Below are positions 55,007-64,000 of a stretch of DNA of 64,000 nucleotides, piece after piece (within the stretch, counting starts at the first letter, position 1; every line of letters begins with the position of its first letter). The notes under the pieces are model-generated. The model worked only from the letters and a program-made list of their open reading frames with translations, did not search any database and had not been told where the DNA came from. The stretch covers positions 97,689 to 161,688 of the forward strand of contig NZ_JAHBBW010000010.1 in the NCBI RefSeq assembly GCF_018390535.1, in the 5' to 3' direction. The position numbers were made by a program, and so were the translations under genes. The stretch is from Bacteroides propionicigenes (GTDB lineage Bacteria; Bacteroidota; Bacteroidia; Bacteroidales; Bacteroidaceae).

Positions 55007-55091
55007 GTACGCAAGTCGCTGATAGATATATTACGTTGACTTTGAGGAAGTGAAGTAAGATAGTTGCTAATCGCGATAAATAATAATCAAA

Positions 55092-55123
55092 AAAGACGTG
55101 TAAAAGATTACACGTCTTTTTTT
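55092..55123. terminator. Strong hairpin with T-tract outside the element
   Basis: AAAGACGTGTAA-AAGA-TTACACGTCTTT followed by TTTT, with an A-run on the other side, so it can work in both directions. No gene ends beside it on the plus strand; before insertion it may have been a second dnaK-side terminator. Confidence 0.7.
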
Positions 55124-55190
55124 GTCTTTTTTGATAAATACAAAAAAATAGAAGTATCTTTGTCAGGCAACTCAAATGCAAACAAATATT

Positions 55191-57146
55191 ATGCCTGTAA
55201 ATAAATACATTCTGATACTGTGCACATTCTTTATTGGATGCTTTCCCCTCCATGTTTTAGCTGAAAAAGATAAAGATGTTGCTTTGCAAGAATATTCAGC
55301 ACTTTGTCGGAAAAGTATTTCCCTTCCACAAGCTCCGCAGATGTGTGACACACTTGCCGATATGGCAAGGAAAGCGAATAATAATGATGTGGAAATCTAT
55401 GCGGCGGCTATAAAGCTGGAATGCTATTACTTCAAGAATGATGAGCAGCAGATAATCAATCAGGTGGAAGTTGTGAAAAAGCTGTGCAGGGCATATCAGA
55501 ACTATTACTATTATTACTTTGTTTGGGGAAACCGCTTGATAACTTTCTACATCAAACAGAATAAGATAAACATTGCCCTCTATGAAATAAAGAAGATGTT
55601 GCAGGAGGCACAAGCTGACAATTATCAACCGGGAATAGCGGAATGTTTCCGTTCCTTTGCCGTGATTTACTTGTCGCAGTCTGCCTTCAGACTTGCGATG
55701 GAGTATTACCAGAAAGAGATTGACGTATATGAGAAAGCGGGTATTGATTACCTCAATCTGCCTGTGGAATATTCCACGTTGGCACAATGTGCCATAGAAC
55801 TCAATCTGCCCGATAAGGCTGCGGAAGCCATAGAGAAAGGCCGTGAGCATATCAGGAAGAATGACCCCTATCAGACTTTTGTCATTAAAAAAGCTAATCT
55901 GCTCCTTTGCCTCTATCGGAAAGACTTTGCTAAAGCCGAAGAAGAATATGCCGCCATAGAAAAACTGTTTAAGGAAAATACAAGGCTGGATAACTTCACG
56001 GGTGATTTGTATGATACACGTCTGTCTTACTATAAGGCTACCGGTCAGCGGGATAAGGCAATGTCGCTTCTCCATTTTCTGGAAAATGAAGCCTGCTACA
56101 ACTGTACGGCTTATTTGGCTAACAGTCTCAAGAAGCAGAAGGCTGACATTTATATGGAGAATCGCGAATATCGGCTTGCCGCCCAAGAATATCGCGCATA
56201 TATAGAAGGTAAGGATACGTTGAATACGAAGTCTTTACAAAACTCGGTCAGTGAGTTCAATACGATTCTCGAAGTAGAGTTGCTGCAAAAAGAAAAAAAT
56301 ATCCTGCAGATGGCGGTGCAGAAAAAACAATTATACGTCACTTATCTGATTATCGGCTTTCTGGTAGTGCTTTTAGTGACAGGATGGATTGTATGCCTTC
56401 GTATTTATCGTTTGAATAGCCGATTGAAGAAATCGGAATCCGACCTCCGGGTTGCTAAAGAGAGTGCCGAGCAGGCCAGTAAGATGAAAACGGAGTTTAT
56501 TCGTAATATGTCGCATGAGATACGCACTCCGCTCAATTCGATTGTAGGCTTCTCTCAGGTGCTGAACACTCATTTCAGTGCAGATGAGGAAACGAGGGAG
56601 TTTGCCAATATTATTTCGCAGAACACTTTCAGCTTGTTGCGTTTGGTGGATGACGTATTGGAGATTTCGGCTCTCGATCAGAACAATACCCTTGTCTATG
56701 ATGTTTCCGAGAATATTAATAATGCGTGTTATCAAAGCATGGAACAAGCTGCTTATTCCATACCGGAAGGGGTGCAGCTGGAGTTTACGCCCACGTGTCC
56801 CGAGTTGATAATTAAAACCAACTCTGTGCGTGTGGCGCAGGTGCTTACCAAGTTGCTGCATAACGCCGCTAAATTCACTAAGCGGGGAAAAATAACTTTG
56901 AATTATAAGATTGAAGATAAGAATATTATCTATTCGGTGACCGACACCGGTATTGGCATTTCCGAAGACAAGCAAGAGGTCGTATTTGAGCGTTTTGTCA
57001 AGGTAGACAGCTTTACACAAGGTACGGGTCTGGGGCTTCCGCTCTGCCGTATCATTGCCAACGGGTTGGGCGGAAGCCTGACGTTGGACAAGACGTACAA
57101 AGACGGATGCCGTTTTCTGCTGACTTTACCTTTTGTACCTTGCTAA
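55191..57146 (+). CDS. TPR-containing membrane sensor histidine kinase
   Basis: 651 aa from the ATG at 55191; a -7 box TATCTTTGT at 55155-55163 makes the ATG at 55176 too close to the likely transcript start. Signal peptide (YILILCTFFIGCFPLHVLAE), a periplasmic TPR-like helical array (about 30-370), one membrane helix (LYVTYLIIGFLVVLLVTGWI), then HisKA with H-box FIRNMSHEIRTPLNSIVGFS and HATPase: LTKLLHNAAKFTKRG, VTDTGIGISED, GTGLGLPLCRII. No response regulator gene is adjacent, so it is an orphan here. The ligand is unknown. Confidence 0.9.
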   Translation: MPVNKYILILCTFFIGCFPLHVLAEKDKDVALQEYSALCRKSISLPQAPQMCDTLADMARKANNNDVEIYAAAIKLECYYFKNDEQQIINQVEVVKKLCRAYQNYYYYYFVWGNRLITFYIKQNKINIALYEIKKMLQEAQADNYQPGIAECFRSFAVIYLSQSAFRLAMEYYQKEIDVYEKAGIDYLNLPVEYSTLAQCAIELNLPDKAAEAIEKGREHIRKNDPYQTFVIKKANLLLCLYRKDFAKAEEEYAAIEKLFKENTRLDNFTGDLYDTRLSYYKATGQRDKAMSLLHFLENEACYNCTAYLANSLKKQKADIYMENREYRLAAQEYRAYIEGKDTLNTKSLQNSVSEFNTILEVELLQKEKNILQMAVQKKQLYVTYLIIGFLVVLLVTGWIVCLRIYRLNSRLKKSESDLRVAKESAEQASKMKTEFIRNMSHEIRTPLNSIVGFSQVLNTHFSADEETREFANIISQNTFSLLRLVDDVLEISALDQNNTLVYDVSENINNACYQSMEQAAYSIPEGVQLEFTPTCPELIIKTNSVRVAQVLTKLLHNAAKFTKRGKITLNYKIEDKNIIYSVTDTGIGISEDKQEVVFERFVKVDSFTQGTGLGLPLCRIIANGLGGSLTLDKTYKDGCRFLLTLPFVPC

Positions 57147-57170
57147 GATAGGGAAGGTCGGTTTCCTGTT

Positions 57171-58403
57171 TTACCTTTTTTTCAATACGCTGTTCACCAC
57201 CCTGATAGAAGATACCAGCTTGTTGGTAGAAGTGAATACATCTACATTCCATACGTGTGATGAACGTCCTTTATGCACGATAGTTGCCACCGCTCGCACG
57301 GTATCTCCTTCGTGTGCGGAAGATATATGGTTTCCGCTGACTTGCATACCTACGACTATCTCATCGGGTTGGCAGGTTATCATAGAGCCGAGTCCGGCGA
57401 CGGTTTCGGCAAGCGCAAGGGTTGCACCGCCATGCAGAATGCCAAAAGGCTGGCGGGTACGGTGGTCTACGGGCATGGTCGCTTCTATACGGTCTTCCGA
57501 GGCATAGGTGTATTGGATGCCCAAATTACCCATTAGCGCATGGCGTGCCCGTGCATTCAACAGGTCAAGTGGGATTTCTGCGGCGTGAACTTCGGCTAAA
57601 ATCATTTTCTCTACGGCTTGGGCGACACCGTCTTCTTCATTGGAAGCCGTTACGTAGTCGGCGCAAACTTTTACAGAGTCTTGTGAGTGGCCCATGGCTA
57701 TGCCTAAACCGGCAATCTGTAGCATATTGACATCACATACACCGTCTCCAATGGCAATTACTTCCTCGCGGGTAATGTCCAAATGTGAGAGTAAAGCACC
57801 TAACGTGTTGGCTTTATCAATTCCGCAAGGTACGACTTCCAAAAAATAGGGTTCCGAACGAAAGACATCTAAAGTACCGTCCAGACGTCTTTTCCAATGT
57901 TCTTCCAGTCCGGTCAATGCTTCTTCGTCGTCACTGACCAACATACATTTACATGGCGCGAAGTCTACTGCTGTGGAGAATTCTTCTTCCTTGATAATCT
58001 TCAGATTATTCAGTTTGGCTTCGGCATGGATATGTTCGTTGCCGGGACTGTTTGTCAGGATAGTGTCATCATGATAAGTGAATATGGCGAAACCATTCTT
58101 GCGTGCCTTCTTTTCCAGATAGGGCAGCATTTCCGGGTTGATTCGGCGCTCGAACAGGATTTCTCCATTTTGCGCATTGATTATCTGGCAACCGTTGTAG
58201 GAAACAATAAAGCCCCCATAGTTACCCAGTTCAAGCGTTTTGGCCAGTGGCATGAGCCCATAGGTAGGTCTGCCGGAAGCCAATACAATACGCACACCCA
58301 TTTGCTGCACCTTGAGCAAAGATGCAAGAGTGCGTTTGCTGATTTCCTTTGCATCGTTGAGGAGTGTTCCGTCTACGTCAAGAACTAATAATTTATATTT
58401 CAT
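57171..58403 (-). CDS. Fusion of Cof-type HAD phosphatase and PaaI/MenI-like hotdog thioesterase
   Basis: 410 aa. N-terminal HAD-IIB phosphatase (1-268): LDVDGTLLND motif I, VLASGRP motif II, GIDKANTLGALLSHL and AIGDGVCDVNMLQIAG motif IV. C-terminal hotdog domain (about 280-410): QPFGILHGGATLALAETVAG, then GMQVSGNHISSAHEGDTVRA. The hotdog half resembles YdiI/MenI, the thioesterase for 1,4-dihydroxy-2-naphthoyl-CoA in menaquinone synthesis. A dual role is plausible, but no men gene is nearby. It is convergent with the sensor kinase. Confidence 0.85.
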   Translation of the reverse strand: MKYKLLVLDVDGTLLNDAKEISKRTLASLLKVQQMGVRIVLASGRPTYGLMPLAKTLELGNYGGFIVSYNGCQIINAQNGEILFERRINPEMLPYLEKKARKNGFAIFTYHDDTILTNSPGNEHIHAEAKLNNLKIIKEEEFSTAVDFAPCKCMLVSDDEEALTGLEEHWKRRLDGTLDVFRSEPYFLEVVPCGIDKANTLGALLSHLDITREEVIAIGDGVCDVNMLQIAGLGIAMGHSQDSVKVCADYVTASNEEDGVAQAVEKMILAEVHAAEIPLDLLNARARHALMGNLGIQYTYASEDRIEATMPVDHRTRQPFGILHGGATLALAETVAGLGSMITCQPDEIVVGMQVSGNHISSAHEGDTVRAVATIVHKGRSSHVWNVDVFTSTNKLVSSIRVVNSVLKKR

Positions 58404-58486
58404 GGTGACTCGATTTTGGTTATGCTAACAAAGTTAGCAAAATGGCGGTTAAAACGACCGGATTTAATTTATTTTGGCTAAACTTA

Positions 58487-59335
58487 TCATAGCAGTTTCT
58501 GCTGGCGGAACTCTTTAGGAGAAATCCCGGTATTCTTCTTAAAGAAACGGCTCAGGTAAGACTGGTCGGTAAAGTTCAACTGTTCTGCAATTTCAGTAAC
58601 GGAAAGGTGCGGTTCATTTAAGAGAACTTTGGCTTCTGCTATCAGCTGTTCGTCTATCAATTGCTTGGGAGTTTTTCCATTCATGTATTGAGTGGTGATT
58701 TCGTATAAATAGCGGGGAGTAATGCAAAGTTTCTCCGTGTAAAACGGAACTTGATGTTCGCATACACTGTGCTCGCGTATCAGTTGCATAAACTGATGGC
58801 AAAGCATCTGTTTCCTGCTATACTGCTTGTTGGCTGCCAGTTTCTCCGGGATAGTGTTGAATAGCCACATTAACATGCTTTGCAGGAAATTGAATTCCTG
58901 CTGCTTTCTGAACTGGAGAGTGTTGTCTCTGAACAGCATTTGCGCCATATCCATCCACAATACGATTTCCCGCCATGTTTTCTGACTTCTTTCATCTGCT
59001 GTATGGCGATAGTGCGGATGTTCGTGAACATAGTTGAAGTAGGGAGTGTCAATCGGCAATATAGCTTTCAGGAAAACGTCTTTCGGGAATAACAGCATAC
59101 GTATTCTGAAGTCTGTTGAGACTTGTTTTACCTGAATAAGACTGCCGGTAAGAAATATGAGTTCGGTTTGTTCGTCAACGGTATATTGCTGTACTCCTGT
59201 GGAAATGATGCTCTTGCCTTGTGTGCAAATCAAGTAGATGCCGCATTTGAAGCGGTATGGACGTTGGTTTAAGTATGACAAATCCGTTTCTTCATATTTG
59301 ATGGAGGATGTATCGGGCAATAGCGGTTCGTACAT
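58487..59335 (-). CDS. AraC-family transcriptional regulator
   Basis: 282 aa from the ATG at 59335 (MYEPLLPDTSSIKYEETDLS). A longer frame to 59512 would cross the -7 box TACATTTG (59361-59368 on the minus strand) and overlap the divergent promoter. N-terminal cupin-like domain (about 20-130), C-terminal double HTH: LSVTEIAEQLNFTDQSYLSR and FFKKNTGISPKEFRQQ. It is divergent from a Bcr/CflA exporter gene and probably regulates it; the inducer is unknown. Confidence 0.9.
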   Translation of the reverse strand: MYEPLLPDTSSIKYEETDLSYLNQRPYRFKCGIYLICTQGKSIISTGVQQYTVDEQTELIFLTGSLIQVKQVSTDFRIRMLLFPKDVFLKAILPIDTPYFNYVHEHPHYRHTADERSQKTWREIVLWMDMAQMLFRDNTLQFRKQQEFNFLQSMLMWLFNTIPEKLAANKQYSRKQMLCHQFMQLIREHSVCEHQVPFYTEKLCITPRYLYEITTQYMNGKTPKQLIDEQLIAEAKVLLNEPHLSVTEIAEQLNFTDQSYLSRFFKKNTGISPKEFRQQKLL

Positions 59336-59455
59336 ATGAATAAAGTTCTGTTTTGCGCAGCAAATGTACTTATATTTTGTGGTAATAATGTATATTGTTC
59401 CTAAAATGAAACGTTTTGTGCAAGATAAGCCATAGCCGGTATTGTAAATATAGGG

Positions 59456-59463
59456 TAATTTTG
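59456..59463 (+). promoter_or_regulatory. -7 box of the Bcr/CflA exporter gene
   Basis: TAATTTTG followed by C, a good TAnnTTTG match, 28 bp before the ATG at 59491. It supports that start over in-frame codons as far upstream as 59416. Confidence 0.6.
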
Positions 59464-59490
59464 CCGCCGGTTTATAAAAGAAGGATAGTG

Positions 59491-60726
59491 ATGACAGGCA
59501 GACAAAATTCAAAAGGTTTTATATTGGTGTTTTTGGGAATGTTGAGCGCTTTTGGTCCGTTTGTTATGGATATGTACCTGCCTACTTTGCCGGCAATGTC
59601 GGATTTCTTTCGGACCACATCTTCAAGGGTGCAATTAGGGCTTACTACGAGTATGGTGGGCTTGGCGATAGGACAGCTGGTTTTTGGTCCGTTAAGCGAT
59701 AAATATGGCCGTCGTTCTCCGTTGTTGGTAGCTATGGCTCTATTCTTGATTTCCACTGTCGGTTGTATCTTTTCCCGGAATATCTCACAGTTTGTAGCGT
59801 TACGTTTTGTGCAGGGTGTTGCCGGGGCAGGGGGAGTGGTCATATCCCGATCCATTGCTACTGATAAGTATTCTGCCCATGAACTTGCGGGGATGCTTGC
59901 CACTATCGGCGCCATCAATGGGATAGCTACGGTGGTTGCTCCGATAGGGGGAGGGATGCTGGCCGATTTCAGCGGTTGGCATGGAATCTTCTGGTTCTTA
60001 TTTATATTGGGCGCTCTTTTGATTATCGGAAGTATACGTTTCAAAGAGTCCTTGCCGAACGGGCAAAGGCAAAACTTCAAGTGGGGGGATATGTATCGTC
60101 GTTTTGGCGTAGTTCTGCATAACCGTCAGTATGTACGCTATATTTTACAGTATGGGTTTACGATGGGAGTTTTGTTTACCAATATAGCTTCAGCTCCTTT
60201 CATCATGCAGCAGCATTATGGACTTTCACCTATGTTATTCAGTATTTGTTTTGGGGTCAATGCGGTCGCTATGGTTATATCTTCCGTTTTGTCGGTTCGT
60301 TTTTCCACAATGGAACGGGCGTTATATGTAGGAAATCACGGTATGCTGCTTATCTCCATATTAGTCTCCGCCGCATTTTTCCTGAATTGCAGTTTCTGGG
60401 TGTATGAGATATTGATTTTCTGCCTGCTTTCAATGGTAGGAATGTCTTTTACAGCCTCCAATACTTTAGCAATGGATTGTGAACGCAGAAATGCCGGGGT
60501 GGCTTCAGCCCTTTTGGGGGCAATAGGTTTTGCATTTGGCGGAATCGTATCACCTCTGGTAGGTATGGAAGATATCAGGATGTCTACCGGTTTCTTATTT
60601 TTTATGGGAGCGTTATGCTCTTGTATGTGCGCTTGTTTCTCTTTTCATCGGTTGCCTTTCTATAAGAAAGCTTTAAATTTTGCTCCTTATAGATTAATAA
60701 ATGTTTTTTTGCAGAAACTGTTGTAA
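59491..60726 (+). CDS. Bcr/CflA-family MFS drug exporter
   Basis: 411 aa, 12 membrane helices. Family marks: FGPFVMDMYLPTLPAMSDFF at the start, GLTTSMVGLAIGQLVFGPLS and DKYGRRSPLL (MFS motif A), and FVQGVAGAGGVVISRSIATD (motif C region). Members export bicyclomycin, chloramphenicol or other small molecules with H+ antiport. It is divergent from an AraC regulator. It ends 29 bp before the promoter of the cobalamin riboswitch. Confidence 0.9.
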   Translation: MTGRQNSKGFILVFLGMLSAFGPFVMDMYLPTLPAMSDFFRTTSSRVQLGLTTSMVGLAIGQLVFGPLSDKYGRRSPLLVAMALFLISTVGCIFSRNISQFVALRFVQGVAGAGGVVISRSIATDKYSAHELAGMLATIGAINGIATVVAPIGGGMLADFSGWHGIFWFLFILGALLIIGSIRFKESLPNGQRQNFKWGDMYRRFGVVLHNRQYVRYILQYGFTMGVLFTNIASAPFIMQQHYGLSPMLFSICFGVNAVAMVISSVLSVRFSTMERALYVGNHGMLLISILVSAAFFLNCSFWVYEILIFCLLSMVGMSFTASNTLAMDCERRNAGVASALLGAIGFAFGGIVSPLVGMEDIRMSTGFLFFMGALCSCMCACFSFHRLPFYKKALNFAPYRLINVFLQKLL

Positions 60727-60755
60727 AGAGTCGGTTGATATTTATATTATATTCT

Positions 60756-60763
60756 TATCTTTG
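60756..60763 (+). promoter_or_regulatory. -7 box of the cobalamin-uptake operon
   Basis: TATCTTTG with an upstream TTG at 60735-60737, 18 bp apart. It is placed directly before the riboswitch. Confidence 0.6.
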
Positions 60764-60771
60764 TCGGCGTT

Positions 60772-60935
60772 TTGTTCCGGTTCCTTATTCAGGGAACGGA
60801 TGAAAAGGGAATCGGGTGAAACTCCCGAACAGTCCCGCTGCTGTAAGTTTCATTATGAATGTATCATTCTTGTGCCACTGTCTTTGGTTTGAGGATGGGA
60901 AGGCGATACATTAGAAATAAGTCAGAAGACCTGCA
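60772..60935 (+). promoter_or_regulatory. Cobalamin (B12) riboswitch
   Basis: The conserved elements appear in order: GGGAATCGGGTGAAACTCCC, AACAGTCCCGCTGCTGTAA (the B12-box), GCCACTG, GGGAAGGCGA, and AAGTCAGAAGACCTGC. It precedes the BtuB-like gene by about 85 bp. Binding of adenosyl- or methylcobalamin should shut the operon down. Confidence 0.95.
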
Positions 60936-61021
60936 AAACGAAGTCAAAAAATTGCCCGTTCGAGGAAAGCGGACAGTGTGTATGGTTTAAAGATAATCTT
61001 TACTCTTTTATGGTGTGGAGA

Positions 61022-63025
61022 ATGAAGATGCGGTTGCTCTGCATCGCTTGTTTTTGTATGGAAGGAATTCTTTCTGCACAAGAAGTAGCGCGAAAGGACA
61101 CGATTACAGGAAAAGTGCATCAGATTGATAAAGTGACTGTTACAGCACGACGTATGCCGAATAAAGTTACTTCGGCTGTACCTGTACAAACATTGTCACA
61201 GCAAGATATAAGCAGTCTCGGCATACAGAATATGGCGGATGCCGTGCGTCGTTTTGCGGGTGCTAATGTAAAAGACTACGGAGGCATTGGCGGATTGAAA
61301 ACAGTTTCCGTACGAAATATCGGAGCGGCGCATACGGCTGTCAGTTATGATGGTGTTGTCGTAAGTAATTCCCAAGCAGGGCAAATTGATATAGGACGTT
61401 TCTCACTTGATAATGTTTCTGCCCTTTCACTGGCGATAGGGCAATCTGACGATATGTTGCAGTCAGCACGTTTGTATGCTTCGGCAGGCGTATTGAGTAT
61501 TGAAACGGAAAAGCCGCATTTTGATGAGGAACGTAATGTGGCTTTTCAGGCACGGGTAAGTGGCGGTTCATTCGGATACGTTACTCCATCTCTGCGTTGG
61601 TGGCAGAAGGCAGGCGACCGTACTCGCTTTGCTGTGAACGCTAATTATATGCGTGCTGATGGGAATTACCCTTTTACTTTGGTCAATGGAAAGTATGTGA
61701 CAGAAGAAAAACGCAATAATTCAACTATCTATTCCTGGCAGGGAGAGGCGACTCTTTACCATACCTTTAAAGACGGTGGCGAGTTGGATGTGAAAGGCTA
61801 TTATTTCAACTCTCGTCGCGGGCTTCCGGGAGCGGTCACTCTCTATAATCCGATATCCGACGAAATTCTTTGGGACGAGAATACCTTTGTGCAGGCACGT
61901 TATAAGAAACGATTCTCTTCGAAATGGAGTTTGCAGGCACAAGCAAAGTATAATCATGGTTGGAACAGATATGAAGATAAAGGCAAGGAATATGCTGACG
62001 GATACTATCGTGCTGTACATAGACAGGATGAATGTTATTTGTCTGCAACGGCTTTATACCGTCCATTCAAAGCTCTATCCCTGTCTTTGGCTCAAGATGG
62101 AGCTGTAAATACATTGCGTAGTAATCTGAAAGATTGTCCTTTTCCTACCCGGTACACATCTTTGACGGCTTTCAACGTTCGTTATCAGTCTGAAAGAATC
62201 ACCGCCTCCGGATCATTAGTACATACTTTTATCACTGAAAAAGTGGAGGTAGGGAAAGCTCCTGAGGATTTCCACCGTTTGGCTCCTTCAGCTTCCGTAA
62301 GCATACGGCCTTGGGCGGAAGAATCTTTTTTTCTGCGTTTCATGTACAAAAGCACTTTTCGTACACCTACTTTCAACGACTTATATTATTATAGACTGGG
62401 CAACCGGAGTTTACGTCCGGAGAAGGCGAATGAATATAATGTGGGAGTTACGTGGAGCAGTTCATCTTTGTTTTTCTTGGACTATATCTCTGCGACGCTT
62501 GATGCTTATTACAATGATGTGACTGATAAAATTGTAGCTTTCCCCACTACTTATGCGTGGCGTATGGCAAACTATGGAACCGTTCGTGCCACAGGAGTAG
62601 ATGCTACTTTGGCTATGTCGGCACCGTTAGTTAAAAATATAGATTTGATTATATCCGGAGGATATACTTTGCAGAAAGCGATTGACCTTACAGACCCAGA
62701 TGCCAAGAATTATAAGGAACAGTTGCCTTATACTCCGAAGCATAGCGGCAATGTAGCTGCGAGGTTTGAAATGCCTTGGCTCAATATAGGTTACTCCATT
62801 GTAGGCGTAAGTAAACGTTATTGCCTGTCACAAAACATTCCTGAAAATGAGATAGCAGGTTATATGGAGCATACGGCCAGCATCTCTAAAGAGTTTGCTT
62901 TTAAGAAATGCAAATTACAGCTTCAGGCAGAAATCATCAATTTGACCGATGAACAGTATGATGTGATAAAATATTATCCTATGCCGGGACGTTCATGGAG
63001 AGTGACGGGAACTTTTAAATTTTAA
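61022..63025 (+). CDS. btuB: BtuB-like TonB-dependent cobalamin receptor
   Basis: 667 aa from the ATG at 61022, which has GGAG close upstream; an ATG four codons earlier is possible. Signal peptide LLCIACFCMEGILSAQ. TonB-box region IDKVTVTARRMPN, plug with ADAVRRFAGANVKDYGGIGG and VSVRNIGAAHTAVSYDGVVV, then a 22-strand-type barrel ending MPGRSWRVTGTFKF. Placement behind a B12 riboswitch makes cobalamin the substrate. The BtuG-like lipoprotein gene follows after 33 bp. Confidence 0.92.
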   Translation: MKMRLLCIACFCMEGILSAQEVARKDTITGKVHQIDKVTVTARRMPNKVTSAVPVQTLSQQDISSLGIQNMADAVRRFAGANVKDYGGIGGLKTVSVRNIGAAHTAVSYDGVVVSNSQAGQIDIGRFSLDNVSALSLAIGQSDDMLQSARLYASAGVLSIETEKPHFDEERNVAFQARVSGGSFGYVTPSLRWWQKAGDRTRFAVNANYMRADGNYPFTLVNGKYVTEEKRNNSTIYSWQGEATLYHTFKDGGELDVKGYYFNSRRGLPGAVTLYNPISDEILWDENTFVQARYKKRFSSKWSLQAQAKYNHGWNRYEDKGKEYADGYYRAVHRQDECYLSATALYRPFKALSLSLAQDGAVNTLRSNLKDCPFPTRYTSLTAFNVRYQSERITASGSLVHTFITEKVEVGKAPEDFHRLAPSASVSIRPWAEESFFLRFMYKSTFRTPTFNDLYYYRLGNRSLRPEKANEYNVGVTWSSSSLFFLDYISATLDAYYNDVTDKIVAFPTTYAWRMANYGTVRATGVDATLAMSAPLVKNIDLIISGGYTLQKAIDLTDPDAKNYKEQLPYTPKHSGNVAARFEMPWLNIGYSIVGVSKRYCLSQNIPENEIAGYMEHTASISKEFAFKKCKLQLQAEIINLTDEQYDVIKYYPMPGRSWRVTGTFKF

Positions 63026-63058
63026 AATCAATTTAATCAATTTAATTAATAAAGTGTT

Positions 63059-63949
63059 ATGAAAATAAGAAGTTTATTATTGGGTGTGCTGTGTATGTTG
63101 GCACTAAGTGTTTCATTTTCATCTTGCAGTGATGATGAGCAAAGTTGGGATGATAGCGGTTCGAAAATTGAATTGCCTTATGTCCGTGCTTATTTTTTGA
63201 ATGAAGGAACTATGGGACAGAATAATGCCGGTATAGCATTTTATGCCCCGAATAAAGACAAAGATTTTATCGGTGATATTTATAAAGCGCAGAATAAGGC
63301 TTCATTGGGAGATACGGGTCAGGATATGATAGAGTATGAAGATTGTATCTATGTTTCTGTTTATGGTTCTAATTATTTGGCAAAACTGAATGCGGCATGT
63401 GTAGAGCAGGCTCGTGTTTCTTTTATTGATGATGCCGATTTATCTGCGGGTGTCCGTTCTATTGCGGCTCATGACGGCTATATTTATGCGTCTTTCTATG
63501 GCGGTGTGGTTGCCAAAATCAATGCCAATACATTGAAAGTGGAAAAGAAATTGACCGGACATGGTGATAATCTGGAGGGAGTTGCCATCTGTAATGATAT
63601 GCTTTATGTAGCCAATGCTTATAAGAACGAAGGCGTAAACTATATTTATCATACGGAAGTTTTGGTCTTTGACTTGAATTCATTTTCTTTTAAAGAGACC
63701 TTGACGGTAGCTTCAAATCCTAATAAATTAACGGAAGATGATGACAAAGCGTTCCTTATTTCTTGGGACTATAGTGCTGAAAGCTATGTATTGCAAATGA
63801 TAGATTCAAAAAACAATAATAAGGTGACCAATTTGGGATATGCCACTCATGTAGCCGCTGAAAACGATAAATTGTATTGTGCCTCAAATCCGCAACTAAG
63901 CTCTTCAGCGTCCTTCTTGCGTCTAAACGTCCTCTCATCACTGAATTAG
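63059..63949 (+). CDS. BtuG-like surface beta-propeller lipoprotein (DUF5074/YncE-type), C-terminus apparently lost
   Basis: 296 aa. Lipoprotein signal LLGVLCMLALSVSFSSC. It continues PYVRAYFLNEGTMGQNNAGI and repeated propeller blades: DCIYVSVYGSNYLAKLNA, GYIYASFYGGVVAKINANTL, DMLYVANAYKN. Bacteroides BtuG proteins have this form, bind B12 very tightly and sit on BtuB. At about residue 278 (DKLYCASNPQ) the propeller pattern ends; the last 18 residues (LSSSASFLRLNVLSSLN) do not fit, and a BtuG would be roughly 80 residues longer. The gene may be cut by an insertion or a misjoin. Confidence 0.75.
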   Translation: MKIRSLLLGVLCMLALSVSFSSCSDDEQSWDDSGSKIELPYVRAYFLNEGTMGQNNAGIAFYAPNKDKDFIGDIYKAQNKASLGDTGQDMIEYEDCIYVSVYGSNYLAKLNAACVEQARVSFIDDADLSAGVRSIAAHDGYIYASFYGGVVAKINANTLKVEKKLTGHGDNLEGVAICNDMLYVANAYKNEGVNYIYHTEVLVFDLNSFSFKETLTVASNPNKLTEDDDKAFLISWDYSAESYVLQMIDSKNNNKVTNLGYATHVAAENDKLYCASNPQLSSSASFLRLNVLSSLN

Positions 63950-64000
63950 CAGATAAATTGAGGCTGAAATACCCACTTCTGCCCACAATATCCCCTTGCC
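63893..64000. other. Unidentified sequence replacing the end of the BtuG-like gene
   Basis: From about 63893 the sequence no longer continues the propeller. Another plus-strand frame stays open to the window end (TKLFSVLLASKRPLITELAD), and so does a minus-strand frame (containing SVMRGRLDARRTLKSL). Either could belong to an insertion sequence. I cannot identify it from 108 bases. Confidence 0.35.

Overview
The window is chromosomal DNA of a gut Bacteroides species. The evidence is SusC/SusD, fimbrillin and DUF4988 lipoproteins, a riboswitch-controlled BtuB/BtuG-like pair, many promoters of the Bacteroides TTTG / TAnnTTTG type, weak ribosome binding sites, and an IME-style mobile element with a BT4734-like primase. 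The species cannot be fixed by eye.

Layout. 1-8.4 kb is core: the end of nusB, yajC, a YbbR protein, coaE and a DUF5606 protein, then clpB on the minus strand, a conserved unknown, and a LysR regulator with a YeiH-type exporter. 8.4-10.8 kb holds a duplicated two-gene cassette (NGN-only UpxY-like protein plus a one-helix membrane protein), each copy with a nearly identical promoter, flanking an HTH gene. 10.9-27.4 kb is a polysaccharide utilization locus that looks aimed at chondroitin-type glycosaminoglycans: a DUF4988/DUF4955 putative lyase, a second DUF4988 lipoprotein and a PL8 lyase on the plus strand, then SusC, SusD, a DUF5017-like lipoprotein and two fimbrillin-like lipoproteins on the minus strand. 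27.6-35.9 kb is core again: recA, bcp, a saccharopine-dehydrogenase-family gene, a META lipoprotein, a Crp/Fnr regulator, a MATE exporter and dnaK.

36.0-55.0 kb is an integrated mobilizable element of about 19 kb between dnaK and a sensor kinase gene. It carries an excisionase-like protein, a tyrosine integrase, a second HTH protein, replication/primase-like genes, MobC- and MobA-like genes and a candidate oriT. Its cargo is the most interesting part of the window. A minus-strand operon encodes an AlbA_2/Schlafen-type ATP-binding protein, a membrane coiled-coil protein, a PLD-helicase and an Eco57I-like adenine methylase. Facing it on the plus strand are an Mpi-like serine invertase and two promoterless cassettes for alternative C-terminal target-recognition parts of the methylase. 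A 43-bp perfect inverted repeat, containing the dyad CCCTC-AAAA-GAGGG, sits at the exact point where the silent copies begin and the expressed gene becomes variable. DNA inversion there would swap the methylase specificity, giving a phase-variable helicase/methylase defence system.

55.1-64 kb returns to the chromosome: a TPR sensor histidine kinase, a HAD phosphatase fused to a hotdog thioesterase, an AraC regulator divergent from a Bcr/CflA exporter, and a cobalamin riboswitch followed by a BtuB-like receptor and a BtuG-like lipoprotein. The last gene loses its family-like sequence about 107 bp before the window ends.
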